Of a stretch of 64,000 bases of DNA, positions 58,901 through 64,000 are shown piece after piece. Origin of the DNA: Candidatus Saccharimonadota bacterium (lineage in GTDB: Bacteria; Patescibacteriota; Saccharimonadia; Saccharimonadales; Saccharimonadaceae); NCBI GenBank assembly GCA_905372275.1, contig CAJPON010000002.1:49674-113673 (forward strand), written 5' to 3'. Positions within the stretch are counted from its first letter, which is position 1. Each line of letters starts with the position of its first letter. The position numbers and the translations under genes were made by a program. Below the pieces are notes generated by a model that saw only the letters and a program-made list of their open reading frames with translations, made no database searches and was not told where the DNA came from.

Positions 58901-59241
58901 GCGATCCTTATCCTTTTATCTCCACTCCCCGCCCCTCGAGAGTGATTTTAGTTTGATATCGTAATTTCGTATCTGATTATAATACATAGTAGTTAGATTG
59001 TCAAATCAAATACTAACTAATTATATTGTATCACAATATAGACGCTTATGGTAAATACTTTTTTGCTACTTTTTTTAATAAAGAATAATGTCTAGGCTAA
59101 CAATAATACCTATTTTTGTCAAAGTTTAAGGTGTTAAAGCTGTACCGATGCTGGTTAATTTAACGGTTTATCACAAAATATAATTGTTTATTGAGCAAAG
59201 CTTATTCAAAACACTAGTGAATAATTAGCTGATTAAACAGC
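58901..59241. other. AT-rich intergenic region
   Basis: Contains the -10 box of the sigma4-HARE gene (58976-58981) and otherwise nothing recognisable. The esterase gene ends at 59242 without a clear terminator hairpin. Confidence 0.5.
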
Positions 59242-60231
59242 TTAATCATTGTCTAATAATATCTGGACTTTTTCTGGCGTGGTTTGCGCCTGAGTTTCTG
59301 ACTGGTCGTTGTTGATATGCTTGAGGGCGAACAGTGTAAGTGTGCGGCGAATTTCGTCGCTGGTCGGTTTGGTACTGCGTCCACTGTCGTCGAAGCCGTG
59401 GCCGGCATTGGCAACGCGAATAAAGCGGCTGCTCGGCTGGTAGGCCAAGATACGCTGGTAGAACTTGTAAGCCTGATCAATCGACACAATACTGTCTTTG
59501 GTGCCGTGGAAAAACAAAAACGGCGGCGGCGTTTTGGTAATCGGTTGGTATAGCGGGCTGGCGACGCGGGCAGTATCGACATTGCGGGTGCCGAGGAATT
59601 TGTAAGCATTTGGGTTGCGCTTGGTGCGCTGTAATTGGTTGACCAGGTCGGTGGTGCCATAAAAGCTGATCACGCCGCGGACGGTAATCGGGCTGTCTTG
59701 GCGAGTTAAGACGTAGTCGATAGCCAAGAGCCCGCCAGCGCTGTCGCCAAAAAGAATTACATTGTTGGTGTCGATGTCATAAGAGCTGGCGAGTTTGGCG
59801 ATGGTATCAATAGCGCAGGCAACGTCGTTATTTTGTGTCGGATAATGATATTTGGGCGCTAGGCGGTAGTTGACCGAGGCGACCGCAAAACCAGCCGCTG
59901 TCAAACTAGAGCCGTAATAGTCAAGCAGCGAATTGCGCTTATCACCCTTATGCCAGCCACCGCCGTGGATATAAATAACTAGCGGGTACGGTGTCGTATG
60001 AGTATTGAGTAGGCTGTTGATCGGCGTGTACAAATCAAACTTCTGCTTGTCTTGGCCGGCGCAATACGGAATATCAGAGTCGACGTTAGCGACATTGCCC
60101 AGGCGTGGATGATCGTCGGTGCGGTACGACCTATGAACATTTAGCGAGAAGACAACGATAACTACTACTACGAGCAGCAAAATCATCATCCAGCGGCGGA
60201 CACGTCGGACTTGTTGGAGTTTGATTGCCAT
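59242..60231 (-). CDS. Membrane-anchored alpha/beta-hydrolase esterase
   Basis: 329 residues: N-terminal membrane helix (MMILLLVVVVIVVFSLNV), then an acetyl-esterase/BD-FAE-like hydrolase with oxyanion loop VIYIHGGGWHKGDKRN, nucleophile elbow FGDSAGGLLAIDY, acid region HGTKDSIVSIDQ and catalytic His in NAGHGFDD. Probably faces outside the membrane. Starts 3 nt after the topA stop on the same strand, so co-transcribed. Confidence 0.88.
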   Translation of the reverse strand: MAIKLQQVRRVRRWMMILLLVVVVIVVFSLNVHRSYRTDDHPRLGNVANVDSDIPYCAGQDKQKFDLYTPINSLLNTHTTPYPLVIYIHGGGWHKGDKRNSLLDYYGSSLTAAGFAVASVNYRLAPKYHYPTQNNDVACAIDTIAKLASSYDIDTNNVILFGDSAGGLLAIDYVLTRQDSPITVRGVISFYGTTDLVNQLQRTKRNPNAYKFLGTRNVDTARVASPLYQPITKTPPPFLFFHGTKDSIVSIDQAYKFYQRILAYQPSSRFIRVANAGHGFDDSGRSTKPTSDEIRRTLTLFALKHINNDQSETQAQTTPEKVQILLDND

Positions 60232-60233
60232 GT

Positions 60234-62576
60234 TTACTTCTTTCGTCGTATTTGGCGCCGCGCCGACCTTTTTTGCGGGGCGTTAGCGAGCAATTCTACT
60301 GCTTGGTCGCGAGTGATATCTTTGGGATCGGTGTCTTTGGGAATCTTGGCGTTTTTGCTGCCGTCGGTAACGTATGGACCGAAGCGGCCGTTGAGTACCT
60401 TGATGCCGTCGCCAAAGTCAGCGATATTTTTCTCAGCTTCGGCTTTGAGCTTGGCGGCGTATAGTTCGCGCGCTTGCCCTTGGGTGACTTCGCGCGGGTC
60501 GATATCTTTCAGGCTGACGTAGAGTTTACCGATTTGAATATATGGCCCGAAGCGGCCGACGTTAGACTTGATATCTTGCCCGTCCTCGGTCTGGCCAACT
60601 AGGCGCGGCAACTCAAATGCGTGCAAAGCTTGCTCTAGAGTGACGGTTTCAATCTTGGTGCCTTTAGGTAGCGGTGCGAATTGCGGTTTGTCGGCTTTGT
60701 CGTCGCTTGATCCTAGCTGCAGCATTGGTCCGAAGCGGCCGAAGCGAGCAATAATTGGTTTGCCAGATTTCGGATCAATGCCGACTTCTCTGTTGGCGCC
60801 GACAGTTCGGCGGTCAATATTGCCAGATTGCTCAATCAGCGTGTGGAATGGCGCGTAGAATTTCTCGAGCATAGTGTTGCGCGCCAAGCGGTCACCGGCA
60901 ATATCGTCGAAGTCTTTCTCGACGTCGGCGGTGAAACCATAATCGACGACGCGGTCGAAATGGTCGGTCAAAAAGCCGCTAATCAGCTCGCCGGCTGGCG
61001 TCGGCACGAGCTTGCCTTTGTTGGAGCCAGTCTTTTCTTGGACAATCTCGCGCTCGACCTTATTGTCGATAAGTTGCAATAAGACAACGTCGCGCGGCGT
61101 GCCTTCGGAATCGCCTTTTTCGGCGTAACCGCGGGTTTGGATGGTGTTCATGATGGTGGCGTAAGTACTTGGGCGGCCGATGCCGAGCTCTTCAAGCTTT
61201 TTGACTAGTGTACCTTCGGTGTAGCGGGCTGGCGGCCGGGCGAAAACTTGGCGAGCCTCGACGCTGTGGCGCTGCAGCTGGTCGCCAGATTTGACGGTTG
61301 GCAAAATTGTGTCATCTTTACCGCTGCCATAGACGCGTAGGAAACCGTCGAAGAGGACGACTTGACCTTTGGCTTCAAAGATGAGCTTATCGTTGGTTTT
61401 GCTTGAGTTATTTTGCTCTTCCCTGTCGTTAATACTAATTGTAATTGTCGTGTTCTCTAGCTTGGCTGGCGCCATTTGGCTGGCTAGCGTGCGGCGGCGG
61501 ATGAGGTCGTAGAGGCGCTGGTCATAGTCGCTGCCGCTGACTGATTCGCGGGTAATATCGGTCGGGCGAATTGCTTCGTGGGCTTCTTGTGCGCCAGCAG
61601 ATTTAGTTTTGAACTTGCGGACATGCGAGTATTCAATGCCGTATAAGCGTTTGATGTAATCGGCGCTAGCAGCGATGGCCTGGCTTGACAAGTTGACACT
61701 ATCAGTACGCATGTAAGTAATGCGGCCCTCTTGATATAGTTTTTGGGCGCTGGCCATGGTAGCGCGCGAGCCCATGCCTAGCTTGCTGTTGGCCTCTTGT
61801 TGCAGAGTGCTGGTCGTGAACGGCGCGGCTGGGTTGCGGCTTGACGGGCTGGTGCTGATATCGGTAACGGTGAAAGTGGCGCTAGCCAGTGATTCGAGAA
61901 AAGCTCGGGCTGCATCCTCGCTGTCGAAACGCTGCTTTAGCTCGGCTTTTAGTTCTTGTTTGCCAGCGGCGAAAATGGCGGTAACTTTGAACTGCGAACT
62001 ACCAGAGAAAGCGTCAATTTCGTGCTCGCGCTCGACTAGCAGTCGTACAGCTGGACTCTGGACGCGGCCAGCGGACTTGCCGCCGGGGACTTTTTGCCAG
62101 ACGACCGGGCTGAGTTCGAAGCCGACAATTCGGTCGAGAATCTGCCGCGCTTGCTGAGCTTCGACTAGCTTCATATCAACGGTGCGCGGATGCTTGATTG
62201 CCTCCTCGATAGCCGATTTGGTAATTTCATGAAAAGTAATGCGCTTGGTGGTTTTGGGGTCAAGCTTTAGGACTTCGCACAGATGCCAAGCAATGGCCTC
62301 GCCCTCGCGGTCTTCATCGGTGGCTAGCCAGACGTTGGCCGTGCCGACTGATTTGACGGCTTTCTTTAATTCAGCGATTACTTTTTTCTTTTCCGGGTCA
62401 ATTTCGTAAGTCGTTTTGAAGCCGTGCTGGATATCAATTGGCGGCGTGCCGTCTTTGGTTTTTTTGGCGATAGCGCGAATATGCCCCACGCTTGACAAAA
62501 CATGAAAATCATTGCCGAGATATTTCTCGATAGTTTTGGCTTTGGCTGGCGACTCGACGATAACCAGATTCTTCAT
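60234..62576 (-). CDS. topA: DNA topoisomerase I
   Basis: 780 residues, type IA. TOPRIM domain LVIVESPAKAKTIEKYLG ... DEDREGEAIAWHL, active Tyr in RITYMRTDSVNLS, and three C-terminal repeats of the form GRFGPxxxxG (GRFGPMLQLG, GRFGPYIQIG, GRFGPYVTDG) that replace the usual Cys4 zinc fingers. Relaxes negative supercoils. TATTAT on - (62588-62583) ends 7 nt before ATG, so the transcript is predicted leaderless. Confidence 0.96.
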   Translation of the reverse strand: MKNLVIVESPAKAKTIEKYLGNDFHVLSSVGHIRAIAKKTKDGTPPIDIQHGFKTTYEIDPEKKKVIAELKKAVKSVGTANVWLATDEDREGEAIAWHLCEVLKLDPKTTKRITFHEITKSAIEEAIKHPRTVDMKLVEAQQARQILDRIVGFELSPVVWQKVPGGKSAGRVQSPAVRLLVEREHEIDAFSGSSQFKVTAIFAAGKQELKAELKQRFDSEDAARAFLESLASATFTVTDISTSPSSRNPAAPFTTSTLQQEANSKLGMGSRATMASAQKLYQEGRITYMRTDSVNLSSQAIAASADYIKRLYGIEYSHVRKFKTKSAGAQEAHEAIRPTDITRESVSGSDYDQRLYDLIRRRTLASQMAPAKLENTTITISINDREEQNNSSKTNDKLIFEAKGQVVLFDGFLRVYGSGKDDTILPTVKSGDQLQRHSVEARQVFARPPARYTEGTLVKKLEELGIGRPSTYATIMNTIQTRGYAEKGDSEGTPRDVVLLQLIDNKVEREIVQEKTGSNKGKLVPTPAGELISGFLTDHFDRVVDYGFTADVEKDFDDIAGDRLARNTMLEKFYAPFHTLIEQSGNIDRRTVGANREVGIDPKSGKPIIARFGRFGPMLQLGSSDDKADKPQFAPLPKGTKIETVTLEQALHAFELPRLVGQTEDGQDIKSNVGRFGPYIQIGKLYVSLKDIDPREVTQGQARELYAAKLKAEAEKNIADFGDGIKVLNGRFGPYVTDGSKNAKIPKDTDPKDITRDQAVELLANAPQKRSARRQIRRKK

Positions 62577-62582
62577 ACTTAT

Positions 62583-62588
62583 ATAATA
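62583..62588 (-). promoter_or_regulatory. -10 box (leaderless) of topA
   Basis: TATTAT on -, 7 nt before ATG. Confidence 0.5.
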
Positions 62589-62646
62589 GTAAACCGATTT
62601 GCTAAAAATGCCAAATTAGTGCTGGTTGCTGAGAATAATAAGCCAA

Positions 62647-62725
62647 AGAAAATAGCCCGCCAGATGGGCCTCGCGCCGAGCCTTAGAGCTCTGACGGGCT
62701 ATTTTCTAGCGGGCTTTTTAAGCCC
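62647..62725. terminator. Two hairpins between topA promoter and membrane-protein gene
   Basis: A 13-bp stem AGAAAATAGCCCG (62647-62659) with 62695-62707, and a second GGGCTT (62711-62716)/AAGCCC (62720-62725) with T-runs. They end transcription of the - strand gene at 62743. Confidence 0.7.
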
Positions 62726-62742
62726 TTTTCTGCCGAGGAGGG

Positions 62743-63210
62743 TCACTCCTCGGCGGTGTTGGTGGCGTCGTCGTTCACCTCCTCGTTCTCGGTCTTGGCG
62801 TAGAACTCATCGACATCCTCCTTAGGGAGGATGTCAACGAGCTGGACCTGCTCGGCAAGCCGTTCTTCCTCGAGTGGAAACTCGAAGTAGAAATCGTCGT
62901 TAGGACCCTGATAAGGGACCCGAATGTAGTACGACACGACCTTCCGGTCGTGGTGTACCGTGACCAGGTGTGGCCAGCCGGCGTCCTCAACGGCCGTCAC
63001 GAACGCCTTCTCAAGGCGGCGCCGTTCGCGGGCGTCGTCCTTGATACGTTCGCTCTGCGTGGCCACCCTGAAGGCCAGGGCGACCACGAACATGCTGACG
63101 AGGATCATCCCGGCGACGCCGGGGTGCTCGGTGTTGAGCACCCTAGCGGCCATAATGATCACGAAGATCATCATGATGATCTCGGCAAAGAGCCGAGCGA
63201 GAAATTTCAT
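62743..63210 (-). CDS. Hypothetical membrane protein with acidic tail
   Basis: 155 residues from ATG 63210, chosen for GGGAGG 5 nt upstream; an upstream GTG-type start would add a 32-residue extension across a hairpin. Two membrane helices (IIMMIFVIIMAARVL, GMILVSMFVVALAF), a charged helix, a ~70-residue domain and an acidic end (ENEEVNDDATNTAEE). Codons are strikingly GC-rich and C-ending compared with topA and the downstream gene. Family unknown; foreign origin possible. Confidence 0.65.
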   Translation of the reverse strand: MKFLARLFAEIIMMIFVIIMAARVLNTEHPGVAGMILVSMFVVALAFRVATQSERIKDDARERRRLEKAFVTAVEDAGWPHLVTVHHDRKVVSYYIRVPYQGPNDDFYFEFPLEEERLAEQVQLVDILPKEDVDEFYAKTENEEVNDDATNTAEE

Positions 63211-63235
63211 GATTTCCTCCCAGAAATCACTTTCA

Positions 63236-63281
63236 CTCAAAGCAAAAGGGCTGCTTCTTGCCCTTTTTACGAAACTTTGAG
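63236..63281 (-). terminator. Hairpin after the phosphatidyltransferase gene
   Basis: Inner stem AAAAGGGC (63244-63251)/GCCCTTTT (63260-63267) and outer stem CTCAAAG (63236-63242)/CTTTGAG (63275-63281), T-run on -. Confidence 0.6.
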
Positions 63282-63321
63282 CAAAAAGCTGATATATATG
63301 TATCACATATGGACGGTGGTG

Positions 63322-63987
63322 TCAATAGTTTCGCAATAATTTACTATTTTTTGCAACAAAATAGCCAAAAATCCTCTTCAGGCCGCAAATCGCCAGTTTT
63401 GCTTGCCGGGCGCGTTCAATGTACGAAAGCGTTGATTTAACTGCGAACGGCAGCGATACAGCGAACGCTAAATTGCCGATACCGCGAGCAACTCTGGCGA
63501 GCTGGCTCTGGCCGGTGGTTTCGAGACGGCTACCGAATAGGTGGGCTAGCAATGAGCTGGTTTCGAACGCTAGCGCCAATTTGCCAGAGATTTCCGGGCG
63601 TACGGTTTCATCGCCAGCTTCAACTATCGTTTTGGCGCTAGCAACGGCGTTGATTCCATTAAAAGCTGTGATGGCAGCGATTATTTCCGTTGGTGCGAGG
63701 TTTTTGCTTTTTATCTCATAAAGGATGATGGCAGTGACAGCTTTGTCTAGCCCAGCATCCAGCAACGCGCCGAAATCGCTTGTTTGCCCTGTTTTGCGGG
63801 CGACGATGCCGTCTAGAACGTCAATGAACCGGCCAGCGGCAACCTGTGCGATACCAGCAGTGGTATCGATGCGTTTGGCGCCGCGCCAGGCTAGAACCGC
63901 GCCAGCAATACTCATAGCGTTGGGGATGGTGGGGATATCAGTCCGAGGATTGAATCTTGGAATCCTTTCACGAGACTTAATAGGCAT
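63322..63987 (-). CDS. CDP-alcohol phosphatidyltransferase family protein
   Basis: 221 residues. The family motif D-x2-DG-x2-AR-x8-G-x3-D-x3-D is complete in DVLDGIVARKTGQTSDFGALLDAGLDK (~residue 56-82), so the metal site is intact. Several hydrophobic helices follow. Transfers a phosphoalcohol to CDP-diacylglycerol or an alcohol; whether PgsA-like or inositol/glycerol type cannot be told. Upstream promoter lies at or beyond the window edge. Confidence 0.85.
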   Translation of the reverse strand: MPIKSRERIPRFNPRTDIPTIPNAMSIAGAVLAWRGAKRIDTTAGIAQVAAGRFIDVLDGIVARKTGQTSDFGALLDAGLDKAVTAIILYEIKSKNLAPTEIIAAITAFNGINAVASAKTIVEAGDETVRPEISGKLALAFETSSLLAHLFGSRLETTGQSQLARVARGIGNLAFAVSLPFAVKSTLSYIERARQAKLAICGLKRIFGYFVAKNSKLLRNY

Positions 63988-64000
63988 AATATCTAAGTCT

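Overview
The window looks like a chromosome segment of a Patescibacteria (CPR) bacterium, most likely Saccharibacteria (TM7). The grounds are a compact gene set dominated by information processing and cell-wall genes, small variants of familiar proteins (SecA without a C-terminal metal-binding domain, a 331-residue MetK), a type IV secretion ATPase, a stand-alone sigma region-4/HARE-HTH protein, and almost no metabolism. UGA is used as stop and an RF2 gene is present, so this is not the UGA=Gly code of SR1/Gracilibacteria. The phylum call is inference.

Layout. 1-25.4 kb: housekeeping genes, mostly + strand (serS, pyrD, hpf, secA, M16 peptidase, murD, murI on -, M48 peptidase, prfB, ftsE-ftsX, CHAP hydrolase, S41 protease, response regulator, rpmA and an RNA methylase on -, flippase-like protein, xseA-xseB, methyltransferase, histidine kinase-response regulator, recO). 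25.5-32.5 kb: glyS followed by an accessory stretch (AT-rich SAP-domain gene, truncated and intact Nudix genes, NYN protein, gene debris, an AbrB/Doc-type toxin-antitoxin pair, short histidine phosphatase, CYTH, Nudix and glutamine amidotransferase proteins). 32.6-39.2 kb: hsp20 (-) with a CIRCE operator, RNase H, a SAM-I riboswitch in front of metK, a PIF1-like helicase, a DUF4868/KwaB-like protein coupled to yvcK. 39.2-47.5 kb: a division and cell-wall (dcw) cluster (rsmH, ftsL-like, ftsI, mraY, ftsW, murG, ftsQ-like) with several tiny ORFs. 47.5-48.7 kb: AT-rich, with a transposase remnant. 48.7-54.45 kb: a complete type II-C CRISPR-Cas system: 13 perfect 36-nt repeats plus one degenerate, 13 spacers of exactly 30 nt, cas2, cas1, cas9 (1118 aa) and a tracrRNA upstream of cas9. 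54.4-64 kb, all on the - strand: GNAT, type IV secretion ATPase, sigma4-HARE protein, esterase, topA, a membrane protein, a CDP-alcohol phosphatidyltransferase.

The most striking signals are regulatory. (1) About two dozen genes have a TATAAT-like -10 box ending 7-8 nt before the start codon, so the predicted transcript begins at the start codon itself: leaderless mRNAs appear to be the default here. Genes with long leaders carry clear Shine-Dalgarno sites and often a regulatory element (CIRCE, SAM-I). One palindromic -10 box (20111-20118) appears to serve two divergent leaderless genes at once. (2) Each CRISPR repeat ends in an extended -10 promoter (TGGTATAAT), so each crRNA is probably transcribed separately from inside its own spacer. 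Applying the local -10-to-start rule puts the crRNA 5' end at about spacer position 7-8. Two spacers differ only at positions 1, 4 and 7, which would be left out of, or sit at the very edge of, the mature guide. (3) The degenerate first repeat keeps its promoter half and has lost only the half needed for the crRNA handle.
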